A stretch of DNA of 64,000 nt. Origin: Glandiceps talaboti (taxonomy: Eukaryota; Hemichordata; Enteropneusta; Spengelidae). Positions 50,701 to 62,952 of the stretch are shown here, piece by piece; within the stretch, counting starts at the first letter, position 1, and every line of letters starts with the position of its first letter. Where the stretch lies: NCBI RefSeq assembly GCF_964340395.1, contig NC_135549.1, positions 13,965,842 through 14,029,841 on the forward strand. Reading direction: 5' to 3'. The notes beneath the pieces are model-generated. The model was not told where the DNA came from. It worked only from the letters and a program-made list of their open reading frames with translations, and did not search any database. Position numbers and translations under genes: made by a program.

Positions 50701-53700
50701 CAATTTCGTGATGAAAGGGGTGGTACGAATGTTTTGATGGTTGCAAGGACAGCTTAAGTCACCAGTGTTGCCATGGTACACATTTCATTACATTACAAAG
50801 TAAACGTAACACAAAATTGACAGACCGTTCATATTTCGGCTACCTGGACGTTTTGCATTGTTTTTCATCTATAGCACGAATTGTTAGAAACTTGCATCTC
50901 GTATTTTATATCTTGCACAATCATGCATTCAATTTTAATATCTGGTTCAGAAAAACAATACCCACAAGACTCACTGTTCACAACTTGAACCATAGACCCT
51001 GGTGGAGGGTCTATGCTTGAACTCTCCATTTTTTTGTACAGAAATATATCTGGTATCTGGGATCTCGCAACTATGAAATGCAGGGTTGGCATTTCGATTA
51101 CAAAAATGATGAAGTTGATTAGTAAGTGAAAAGTTAGTTATAAATAAATATATAAAAATTTTCATTAGGCCAAATAAAATAGTGTGTTTCCGATAACCAG
51201 ATCAACCCTAGTTTAAGCCCCGGGCCGTAAATAATTTTTGGCATTCAGAAAGGTAAAAAGGTAGCAATTTACTTCTATTTCCATTTACACCTTCATACCT
51301 TTTGCCTCATCTGCGGTCACAATTTAAAAAAAAAAATCATTTTGTTTTCATTTACTTCTTTTACACCTCATCAAACTCGCATGGATGTATTGTGACCAAC
51401 GAGTATCTTATCTTGGGGTTCCAAGTAACATTTTAACAATTTAATGTAAAATCAAACAAAAATTCCAACCTACCTACCTTATTTTCTGAAGTCATGTTAT
51501 CGGAAACAAATTTTTTTTTTTATTTTGCCTTACTTGCCAAACTCCACCATAAACTCTATTGACATTGTAAGTCTCTGGAAATATACTCATTATACAAATA
51601 TATTTATAACTTACCTGAAATCGTATCAATGTCTCATTTTGCATTGAAGGCAAAGCTAGTGAACAGCAGTTTTACATATCCAATTTCTTGCAAAGATGTG
51701 AGCAGTGCGCAGACGATGAATGCCAAGAGCCTCGATATCACACTTGAACGTCACTTCCGTTAGATGTTGATACGAACGATGGCTGGTGATCTAAACAGCC
51801 AAACCGATAAAACGACCAACCTTACGCGATAAATATTTGGCTTCAAAAACGAATGTGTTTAAACAATCCTAAATCAATACTGGAATGTTTATGCCAATAC
51901 TCATGTCACTGTCATTGTTTTTGAAGTTACAGACAATTGAACACCTTGAGAATAGCGTGTGATTATAGCCATGCTGACTGTGTAGAGTCTGCGTCTGCGC
52001 AATACAAAGAATGGATGGCGAACCCGGATGATAACAAGTATGTATCTTGTCAAGATGTGGGGGCTAAGAATATCGCGATTCTTAAAAAAGGGGGCATTTG
52101 TCACAGTTTTCGATTTGAAATTTCAAAATGTGAAATATAAATGAGTTTGTTTTTGACATACTGGTCGCTGAAATAAAGATTTATCATCACTTTCACTTTT
52201 TGTGAGCAATTAATGTAAATTTTGTAATCACTGTACTTTAATGTAGTTATACACATTTACATATTATTTACGAAAACATACACGACATACATAAAGCATG
52301 ACAGTATGTGTACAATATTGAATATTGGAAATTACTATCAACATTCTTGTCGTCTTGTATATTGACTGATTAACCATAGACAGTGGAGAAGAATATGGAT
52401 TAATTGAATAATGAGCTGCATGCTCTCATCATGCCGAAAATAGGAGTACAGTAAATCTATCTTTTGTATCATTTCCATTTGTTAATCATTTATTACACAA
52501 AAATATTGGATATGATTTTACAATATATTTTTTGTGATTGCAGGATAGAAATTAACATGCGTAGTACCACATACTGTACAGCAATTCGTTATGGCAGTAA
52601 CGTCGAATGGAACTTTGCATACGAAAGACAGAAAGTGGATGTCGATGAAGGAGGAAGATTGCGATCAGCTATGGCATGCAGTAGAACACCTTGGAACTTA
52701 CAGAGGTAGAAAATATTACAAATTGATTGATAGACGTCATATCAATTCCCGAAGGAAATGAACAAGCTGGGCGACACTTAGCTATTTACCAATGTATATA
52801 TCAATATGGTTGATATTTGTTGTAACATTAAAAATGATGGTGGCCTCAAAAGTCTTTTGTATTTTTTGTATTTCATATTTAAAAAAAAAACAAGTAACTA
52901 TATCCAAACAAGATAAAGGGATTACAGATCCCTAAAACACATGTTTTGCACTTTACATTTCAGATATATGGAAGAAGCTCTAGAAGGCACGGAATTTGAT
53001 GCTAGTACAACTATCGAATATGTACAAGATAACTCTGGTCTTGGATTTGATGTAGCATGGGACTTTACAGTGCAGAATTTTGATGCCCTTCTAGAGATGT
53101 GAGTATATATAGAGTTGCAGAAAATGAGTTCAGGTTATCTGAACATCATCTTCAGTATTAATGGCAAGGAGAAATTCAAGCTGTTAGCGGATAATTGCAT
53201 AAGTCTTCTATTTATCAATTCATCTGACTTCATATTTTTTTCAAAGGTATAGTGAAAGTAGTGCCTATGGTATTGTGTGGTCATTTGCCAGTAAAATGAA
53301 TACAGAAAAAGATCTTCAACGGGTAAGTTGAATACTTACAGACAAAATTACTGAGTTTGTACATATTTTTTACACATTGTAGTGAAATCAATACTGAAAT
53401 TTTGGTTTGTGTTGAGGTTTTTTCCCCCACATTGCAATTGTGCATTACAAAAAAACAAAAACCATCCAAACGGTGTGTATGATACATAAACCTGTGAAAA
53501 AAATGGTTTTACATTTCTATAATACCAAAGTATTCTGTATGACTAAAATCTTTCAGCAGGTGGTATTCTTATAATGTGTCATTCTATATTGTCTTTCATT
53601 TGTTCAACAGCTAAACGCCTTTGGTGAGAAGTATTACGACATGCCGGGAACAGAAGCCAATAACTTTTACGATGCAGTGGAGAAAGTACAAACCAATATC

Positions 53701-53772
53701 AAATGGGTAGAAAGGAATATGGCAGACATACAAACGTTTTTAAAAGCTGTTACGTCCAACATGTCTATGTAA
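44544..53772 (+). CDS. Aminopeptidase N-like M1 metalloprotease, tandem copy 2 (17 exons)
   Basis: Exons: 44544-45214, 45925-46216, 47001-47121, 47491-47645, 47879-47992, 48318-48431, 48682-48813, 49044-49246, 49494-49582, 49813-49946, 50320-50523, 51042-51121, 51927-52037, 52544-52705, 52964-53098, 53247-53322, 53611-53772; 984 residues in closed phase. Exons 1-16 equal those of copy 1 in length and phase; the last exon is three codons shorter. Architecture as in copy 1: N-terminal membrane anchor, M1 N-domain, HELAH (408-412) with E431 as third zinc ligand, Tyr487, and an ERAP1-like C-domain. The exopeptidase motif is GGMEN (372-376) rather than GAMEN. GGMEN is normal in leukotriene A4 hydrolase and aminopeptidase B, so activity is likely retained but specificity may differ. 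An AATAAA at 54207 is a candidate polyadenylation signal. Confidence 0.94.
47182..47345 (+). repeat. (GAT)n(GGT)n microsatellite and G/A-rich tail, intron 3 of gene 2
   Basis: GAT repeats then about 15 GGT triplets to 47274, then GAGGAGGACG-like purine-rich sequence. It is positionally homologous to 35798-36003. Confidence 0.95.
47714..47785 (+). repeat. (GAT)n(GGT)n microsatellite, intron 4 of gene 2
   Basis: About 11 GAT then about 11 GGT triplets with GATGGT transitions, starting 68 bp after the exon 4 donor. Absent from intron 4 of gene 1. Confidence 0.95.
51186..51507. mobile_element. 322-bp MITE-like element in intron 12 of gene 2
   Basis: The left end GTTTCCGATAAC (51186-51197) is exactly inverted as GTTATCGGAAAC at 51496-51507. 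The interior shares ordered blocks with 13286-13595. It begins 64 bp after the exon 12 donor; the same intron of gene 1 lacks it. Non-coding. Confidence 0.75.
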
Positions 53773-55380
53773 ACATTTTCAGAATGTTGCGTTTTATTAA
53801 AACGTCTATCTTACACATCTCTGAGACATGACCATGAAATATGAACGCCGACAAAAATCAAACTGAACTGTAAACTGCTGTAATTTTATATGTAACATTA
53901 CACATTGAGAAGGATAGCTTAAGTACACAATTTGAGAACTAACTGAAGGTAAAGTAAGCTGGAAATTGATGCTGAGTAGTCTCCAATCAACAGTGGATTG
54001 AAATTCACTGAACTGAACCAAATGGAATATAGTCTATAAAATATCGAAGTTCATTAAGCTTATTGTTCATCAACACATTACCTCAAGTCAGACCCATATA
54101 GAAAATAGTGGTCTGAGATTCTACCCACTCATCTTCTATATCTGCTCAGATTTATGACATAAAGGCAACATACTGGGTCCAGACACAATAGGTGATATAT
54201 TCAAATAATAAACTACGTAAATGATCTGTAAATGTTAGATTATGACACCTGTGGAACATTTCACACACATCAGTTTAAGCCATTTGAAAGGTTACAACAC
54301 CTTACTTCAAAGCACACTATAACATAACTCAAAGATTGTCATCAACAATTTATATAACAGGATAGTCTATCATTTAGATTCACTTTCAATATTTGTCAAT
54401 GTGTGACACGGATTTTTTCACTAGATAACATAAACTGCCATTAACAGCAAAACATTTCATTTCCACTGCAGGTGACTTGGTGATATTTCATTTATAAGCT
54501 ACATACATTTATACAGACATTAACACTTACAGATACCATGAAGTTAGCTATATCTCCAATTAACGCTACATCTTTCGAATTATTATATAAAAATGTACAC
54601 ACTTAGAAAACACATACATACATACATACATACATACATACATACATACATACATACATACATACATACATACATACATACATACATACATGCATGCATA
54701 CACACATATATTCAGATAGGAGTTGACGAATGAATCCTATAATGTTCTTTTAACCTTAGCCATTGTGAGGCATTGTCATTGGTAATGAGTAACAGTTATG
54801 ATAGAATTTTATGTAATTCGGTCTGTATTTACACATTTAAAAAGATTGGCCTGTTTTGGAGTCAAAAAAAAAAAAAAACTTTTGCTGCTATTTATGCTGA
54901 GAAACAGTTGTCAGCAAATATATTTCAGCAAAGTAGAATATTATAGTCTTTGTATTTCAGTATATAACCTATTGTAGGCAGAATATGCTGAAACATCAAT
55001 GTTTTTAAATCATTCATATTTCTCAGATTGGTACATAAAATCGGCTCACGACAGCAGCACTGATAGTCAATATTTCAGACTTCAAGTTATTGATTCATGG
55101 ATTTATATGTATTTGTATGCCTTTCATTTGTGAAAACTAGATTTAATCCCAACATACAAATAAATAAATAAATAAATAAATAAATAACAGCACCACTGTG
55201 TGTCACAAATTCCAATCTTTTCATAAAATATAAACAATTTTATTGGTTTTTCTTCTCAGATATTTCCCATCTTGGGAAATCTTGTACAGGAGGTTCTTAA
55301 AATATTCATAGAAAATGCAGTAATAGAAATACAGTAATAAAAGTTTATAAAAATAGCGCCAATGGCATTATAGCACAACT
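53773..55380. other. 3' flank of aminopeptidase gene 2 and intergenic DNA
   Basis: Includes a candidate AATAAA at 54207, an (ACAT)n microsatellite (54611-54700) and (AAAT)n at about 55160-55187. No coding sequence recognised. Confidence 0.5.
54611..54700. repeat. (ACAT)n microsatellite
   Basis: About 20 tetramers, ending in TGCATGCA variants. Confidence 0.95.
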
Positions 55381-56789
55381 GTATTTGGCTGTTGCTAGGC
55401 ATATTTCCTTACATTTTTGGAATCGTTATTCACTTACCTATCCCAGGTTTAATCGTTGCAATATCATCAGTTGGCTGTTGCTATGGGTGTGGTCTTGTTG
55501 CTCGGCATATTTGCATAATTTTAAAAAAATCTTTATTCAATTAACTACCAATTCCTATGTTATTGTAATATGCATAATCATTTCACTGTTGCTAAGGGCC
55601 TGGTCATGGTTGCTAGGGCCAGTTGTTTCAAAATGTTTTGAACAAAAAACTGCAGAATAACACCTCCAGAAACATTCCCACAAAGTTTCAGCCCTATTCA
55701 CCATGTAGTTTTCAAGAATAAAGTTTTTGACCAAAATATAGATTTTTAGACCTGATTTGCATATCGCTGATGGGATCATCATGTAGTGAATGCACCTTCA
55801 TCTACACATCTGTATATGCATCCCCAGGAAATTTCAGCCCAATCCGCTCAGTAGTCTTGGGTATTATAGAGTTTTGACCAAAAAGACACATTTTACACCT
55901 AATTTGCATATCACTGAAAGGATCATCATGTCATCAACAATTCTGAATCTAAACACCCCTAAGAATGCTCCCATCAAATTTCAGTCCCATCTGCTCAGTA
56001 GTTTTGAAATTATAGATTTTTAATCAAAAAGACACATTCTTAGCCCTAATTTGCATATCACTGATTGGATCATCATGTCATGAATAATTCTTAATCTAAA
56101 CACCCTAAGAATGTGAGTTTACAGTTTAAGTTTTTTGACAAAAAATCTAATTTATTTAACCCAAAACACACATCTCTGACACGACCATTTTCATTTGAAC
56201 AATTTCCCAACTCCAAAAGTAATGTCCCCACCAAAAAATAATTCATCCATAGTACAGACAGACGACAGACGAACAGACACCGCACCATGCCTATAGCACT
56301 TGAACTTAATTAGTTCAGTTGTGCTAACTAGAGACTGAAATCAACATCCCTACCAGATATCAAAATATTGTTCCCAGTGGTTTTTGACTTTTAAGTTTAA
56401 GTGTAAGTCAACCATAGATAGGCAGACAGATGGACAAGACTCTTTATCATGTCTGTAGCATGAATGAACCTGTTTTAATCATAGACAGCGTCTATGTTCA
56501 ACTGTGCTAAAAACAGTGTTTCCAAGCAACCTCAAACAGAGGTTAATCTTGATGCCATCAACATAGAGGTGTGAAGTAGCCCATACAAAATTTAAATGAT
56601 TTCACGACAAATAAAACAATAACCTTTCATTTCCAGACTGAGTCAAAGCATTTTCCCACACCAAGAATCACGTTTTTTGACCCAAAACACACATCTGAGG
56701 CTATCATTTTCATTTGAACAATTTTCAATCTGCACACCAAAAGTCATGTCCCCACCAAATACGATCTGGCATTTTTGACTTTGTCGTTT

Positions 56790-56823
<34 letters not shown>

Positions 56824-56850
56824 CTGAACCTAACCTCAGTTCAGTTGTGC
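55381..56850. repeat. Interspersed repeat cluster with 147-bp internal tandem units
   Basis: The word TTTGCATATC recurs at 55756, 55903 and 56050 (147-bp steps), each time followed by GGATCATCATGT, then AATTTCAG(C/T)CC and GACCAAAAAGACACA-type blocks. Three terminus-like sequences with a CTGAAC...GTTCAG dyad or its relic and TGTGCTAA end near 56335, 56514 and 56850, suggesting adjacent or nested copies of one family. An (AC)n run lies at about 56792-56820. No transposase or reverse transcriptase is present. Confidence 0.75.
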
Positions 56851-58537
56851 TAAAAATGAATCTTTTCGTACAATATATGTAAAATAATGATGTTCAGCTA
56901 TAAAAAATGTACATTTTTCTTTAATATTAAAAATAATGATTAAATATTGACACTATTATACTATGAATCTAGGTGTGAATGAACTGTACCACCTAAATTC
57001 ACCAATATTCTTAATAAGTGTATTCACAATACTGCCATTTCTGTGTATGTTGTAGTAAATACTATTTGATATCTTGTCAAAGCAAGTAACAGACAATAGT
57101 GTTTTCAGTAGCCTACAAAATGAGGTGATGAATACAAGGAATACTATTAGAATATAGTCCAAGCTTTCGGATAATTTGAAAATAGTCTGCAATAAATATA
57201 ACTGATATATTATCAATGTGTAACACACACACTATTTAGAAAAGTAGTTTGAGTTTACTGTTAATGTTGTAGTCCTTGAACTATATGACATCTGTGATAT
57301 TAGAGAGATTTAGATATACATGTTAGAATTATGTAGCAGCACACAGGAGCATGATCATGCAGGCATACACGTAATGACGCATACAGAGTTTTGTTTAGCT
57401 ATACATTCAGAACTCAAACTTGAAAGTTAAAGACAGTGGAATGTGCATGTGCGCATTGACATCTTCTGTCCTGAAGGCCAAACACATGACTTTGTTTTCC
57501 AAACTTGTCTGTATTTTAGACATTGTTCATTAAAGTACCCAAAGGAAAACCCAACAATTAGTTTACAGTTACATTTCCGAACTTTATAAATTTATGACAT
57601 TCAGTACAAGAAAAATTACTAAAACAGAACATGTATTTACAGTTACATGTAGACCACCTTTTTTTTGATGTAGCATCATCTAATACAAAATGCGTGGCAT
57701 GGGTTGCTCGGAATCACTTGACTATGATGCTATGCATATAGAACACATGCAAATACGTGCATCTAAACATCTCTATTCTAATAATGCACTATAATACAGT
57801 AAGAAAATTTACAGTAGAGAACCAGGGACCAATGTATAAGAGAGAAAAATCAACTAAGCCTTCAGGCTTGCAACTCAAAGAAGATTACTTAGTCTGCTTC
57901 AATTCAAATCCTCTGATTTCTTTTTTTTTAAAGGTGAGCTTCTATGAAATTCAGACCGAATGCAGTGTAAAAATTACTCAAGCTGAATTATACATGCCTT
58001 ACAGCAATGAAATTATCATTCAGCTGTTTAGATATACAAGTGTCAAATCTTTGATAACATATAAAATATTCATTTATAATACATTGTTTTGAGAGATAAT
58101 CGATTCTGAATATAGACTGGATCCACTGCAGCTGGTTTCAAGAATTTACATCAATCTGTATTAAAATATACCTAAACCTCAGGAAGGTCTGAATATCACA
58201 TATAAATTAAAGTTACTAAATTCAGGTGACCCTAAGTTATTCTATCCTGAAGTAGGTGGCCAACGTGTATCTGTATGTTGTGAACGCACAGGATTTTTTC
58301 AAAGGTGATATTATGTTTAGCTGCAGTGTCTTGTGCCAAAATAAATCAGTATGAAAAGGCAACCCCTTTGACTGGTAAATTCTGAAGAACCATAGGTAAT
58401 AAAGGCAGATTTATTACAAACCAATGAAAAAAGTGTAAGTATATTTTAATAATAAATTATCATCTGCAAAAATAAAGTAGACCATACGATGGAAAAACTG
58501 TCTTTCCTCTAAATTCTGTTGTGCCAAAATAAATAGA
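56851..58537. other. Intergenic DNA, no gene supported
   Basis: AT-rich. The 111-codon open frame at 57757-58092 resembles no family and is AT-biased. The region may include 3' UTR of the minus-strand ADP-ribosylglycohydrolase gene, but that is unproven. Confidence 0.4.
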
Positions 58538-59077
58538 ATGTACAGTCACAGTAATTCTGTCAAACCCCTTGAGGTAAATTAATACACACCTTACTTTAAC
58601 ATAGACGCAACAAACATACAAATACAACGTGTACAGTCACAGTAATTCTGTCAAACCCCTTCAGCTAAATTAATACACACCTTACTTTAACATAGACACT
58701 ACAAACATACAAGTACAATGTGTACAGTCACAGTAATTCTGTCAAACCCCTTCAGCTAAATTAATACACACCTTACTTTAACATAGACACTACAAACATA
58801 CAAATACAACGTGTACAGTCACAGTAATTCTGTCAAACCCCTTGAGGTAAATTAATACACACCTTACTTTAACATAGACACTACAAACATACAAGTACAA
58901 CGTGTACAGTCACAGTAATTCTGTCAAACCCCTTCAGCTAAATTAATACACACCTTACTTTAACATAGACACTACAAACATACAAATACGATGTAAGTAA
59001 CAGTAGTTCTATCAAACCCCTTCAGCTAAATTAATACACACCTTACTTTAACATAGACACTACAAACATACAAATAC
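58538..59077. repeat. 91-bp satellite-like tandem array, about six units
   Basis: The word TACAGTCACAGTAATTCTG starts at 58541, 58632, 58723, 58814 and 58905, exactly 91 bp apart, with a diverged sixth unit from about 58992. Adjacent units are nearly identical; variants (GAGG versus CAGC, AAATAC versus AAGTAC) alternate between units, hinting at past two-unit expansions. Confidence 0.97.
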
Positions 59078-59934
59078 TGTTGATATGTCATATTAGACAG
59101 TGGCAAGAGAAAATGAAGCACCATGGTAAATTGACTTGGCAGAGTCAACTCAAATGTTAATCTTGATTCTTGTGATTCTTTAAACGACTCATCTTACAAC
59201 AACCGCAGGGCAGTCTGTGTTCAAATCACAGATAGTGATGCCTTGTGGGTGATAATTAAATTCATTATGTACAGGTGATATAGCTGGAGACAATATGTCA
59301 TCACACAGAAAATCGCTCAAAGGAGATCGGGTCTCCAAGAAGGTAATTAAGCTTGAATCTACGTGTACTTATAATACAACTCAGAGTAAACATTTCACTT
59401 TAAACTAGTGTACAAATAAAGATTGTTAATACATGTACTATGTGAGAATTATCTGAAGATACTTCAGTGGTTTCTATACTTGGAGACAGCAAAGCACTAA
59501 AAACTCATCCATGATAAGTGGGAATCTAGACAAATGCTCTGCTACATCAATATTGGTATGGCAATAGTCTTAGTATTGCTAACCATTTGGTTTCATTCAA
59601 ACGTTCTCACTATGACAGGAGACAATCAGTCTTTCAAGGTCTTACCATGCAACTTGAAGGAATTCTCCTCTGGGCCATCACATTTTTTTCTCAAAGTCAT
59701 CAATTTGACATCAGACAATTTGATTTGACATCAGTCAAAATTGTCTATTGAAATATATGCATTGACCTCCAATGATTAACTTTTCATGACCTTTTGACTT
59801 CTTGACTCCTGATTTGATATGCTTTTGATCTCTTACTCTCTGATTTCATGCGTCTCTTTCCTCTTTTGCATTTCCTTCTGTTTTAACAGTGACATCTTAC
59901 ATTGTAATCTTATCAGCAGAATTGTTGGCATCTG
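59078..59934. other. Spacer, probably 3' UTR side of the minus-strand gene
   Basis: No exon recognised. It lies directly downstream, on the minus strand, of the predicted last coding exon. Confidence 0.4.
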
Positions 59935-62921
59935 TCATGACTGCAGGGTCTGTCTTTGGTGTTCATCTTTCCTTGAAGAACTTTCAATTGCACTTGATTC
60001 AGCTGTTGCAACAGCATTTTCAGAAAGTTTCATCATGGCCAGGTATCTGTTTATGTAATGGAAAAATATTCAAAATTCTTATAGTACTTTTCAGAATTTG
60101 ATAAAATGGCTTGACATGACATAATATGTTACATTAAAACTATCGTTTTTATTGTGACTAGTGAACAACGCATAAAGTACCACCATAATACATTCCACTT
60201 GAAAATTATACTTTCCCTTGAAATATGGCATGTTTAGTTAAAAGTATATGAAAATAAGATTTTATGAATATAAGATATTATGGAAATACGATTTTATGGA
60301 TAGATATACATGTTGGCAGACATGCGATATAATAAAAGCATCATGATTCTTGGAATTCACTCCAGGGTATATGCAAGCATGGAAATACTCATGCATGCAT
60401 CCATGCAAGTATGCACATATGCATGCCTGCACATGCACATTCATGTACGCACACACACACACATGCACATTCACACATACTCACACACAATACAAGTGTA
60501 TGCACACATGCTCAGTAATATAGCGCACAAGTACATACAGCAACTTTCCTCATACAAGAAAACTGAGAAAAAATTAAGAAAGTTTAAGAAAGGACAAGAG
60601 TAGAATGTGGTGATGTGAGTGGTATATATTCTTGACACAGTTTTTCTTGTACCAAGATACTTTGAGAATTTTTTTCTTATAAAATCTTAACGTCAAGAAA
60701 ATAAAATTCTTACTGCAAGAATCTTCTTGTTACAAGAATTCAATTCTAGTTTTCTTCTGTTGAAGATTTCTTGGTACAAGAATGAAATTCTTATTTTTTC
60801 TTGTTCACCTATGAATTCTTGATACAAGAATTTGATTCTAGTACATCCATACTTTTTTCAGTAATAAGCCCATTGGTTTGTGTTGCACATATAAAAACCA
60901 TTATAACTTGCAGCCACTGATCACAAATTTGCTATGCAAATTAATCAACCAAAGCTCAATCTTCCTAAATAATTATAATTTATATAAGACTGTATGTAAG
61001 GACATAATCATACCTTTCAACTTTTTCATCAAGCCACTTTTTATGTAATAGTTCATCTCTCCAAGATGGTGGTATCTTGTCATAACCTAGCTTACATCCC
61101 AGTAAGGCACCAGCGACTGCACCATTAGTGTCGGCATCACCAGCCTAAAGGGGAAAGAATTATAGATTTAAGATTTACAAAAATGCAATAAATGGAGAAA
61201 ATCAAGTAAACTTAACCTTACTTTGCAGATATAATCGCTATTCTCCATTCAATCATTTTAGTGTTCTGGTTGTAAGTATTTATAGATTCAAAAGTACGGT
61301 ACCGTATTACTTGTCTTAAATAAAGATTTTTTTGTATAGCATAAGATATCAACAGTAAAAATCATGGAAACATCATGTATAATTCTATGTCAGTTAAATT
61401 GTGTGGTATTAGCCATATTAATGTAATGTAAGCTTTTCAATTTCCAACACAAACAGTTTTAGAAAGCTGTGTCTAAAGCTTTCGTCTTTTCACTTAGGAC
61501 TTCATCAGCAGACAGACTCAGCTTTCTAAAACTGTTTTTGTTGGAAAATAAAAAGTTTATACTACATTATATCATATATATATTTTTATTTTATTATATT
61601 TTATTTCATTTCATTTCAAGGATGACCTACAGGAGAAAGGACATATCATTTACAGGCTCCTTTTATAAAAAATTCACCAAGTAAAATTACATCAAGCACA
61701 ACACTTACAGGTGAAGCTAACATTTAAAGTACTACAACATAGCAAAATTTAACAGACTAAGAATTTAAAAGATGATATCCTATATATAGAAGTGTTACAA
61801 ATTTTGACAGAAAAATTTTTTACAACCAGGAGTGACGAAGCTGAATACATGTTGTTTTCCCAAGCATGTTTTGGAAGTCAAGGAAAACGATGGTGCATTC
61901 AATACAAAGCTAATGGAATACTAAACCAAGTGTTTCTATCTTTCTGGTGAACTTTATTTTAATCTGGAACATCTATCTTTTGAAAGTTTCATGAAACAGT
62001 CAAATTAGTACTCTAAGAAGCAGTCATCAGCAAACAAGGTTACCATGGCAACGATAACAATTATCAACTAAGAATGCAGATGAAACTTTTGTAAATCTGA
62101 TATTCCATGCATGCTTTATATGAAAATTGGGGAAATTATGTTACCTCCATAACAATGGCTGTTAGTGCTTTCCTAAAATCATCTTGTTTGAAGGCCCAGA
62201 AAGCTGCTCCAAGACATTTATAGATATAGCCAATCTTATTATGTTCATCCAGTTTTAACTTGGTAATGTCGGTCTCATTCATGTATTTCTTCAGTTCTTT
62301 TCGCTGCAAATTTCAACAAAAAAGTCGTAAAACGTTATTGCTGTTCATCTTGGAGTTCAATATCTGTAAAGGCTCATGAAACATTTCATACAGGGATTTA
62401 AAGATTTATATATAGAATAACAATGTAAACAAGAAATAGAATTGATTTTCCTCCAGGGAAGACTTTATACTTTTACTAAATATGATAAAGCAGTTGATAT
62501 TGTTTTTTGTGTATTACATTTTAATATAGTCATTAAAAATGATAACACGAAACTCTAAAATCTCCTTAATATTGCAACTGGTGAAATATGAGCCATTTTT
62601 CTAGTATTTCAAGTGTGTATTACAGTGTCCATGTGGACTTATAGTTACAAACATTATATGTATTAGTGTCCATGTGGAATTATTTACAAACTGATCTACG
62701 TATTACGGTGTCCATGTGGAATTATTTACAAACTGATCTACGTATTGCAGTGTCCATGTGGAATTCACTATAAACAGGACTAGAGGTGTTCTCTCTGAAT
62801 ATTGAATATGTTGGATAAGAACATATATTCATGTGATTTAGGAGTAGTGCATTTTCATGGCTTGAATTTATGTTCTAGATTACAAGGTGCACCATACACA
62901 TTTACAAAGTTATACAAACTG

Positions 62922-62952
<31 letters not shown>

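Noticed and set aside
58538-59077. Regularly spaced repeats resembling a CRISPR array
   Set aside because: The whole 91-bp unit is repeated with no variable spacers, and the genome is eukaryotic.
59819-60101. Plus-strand open frames of 70-79 codons
   Set aside because: They lie opposite the last exon of the minus-strand gene, which has a phase-consistent reading and family match.
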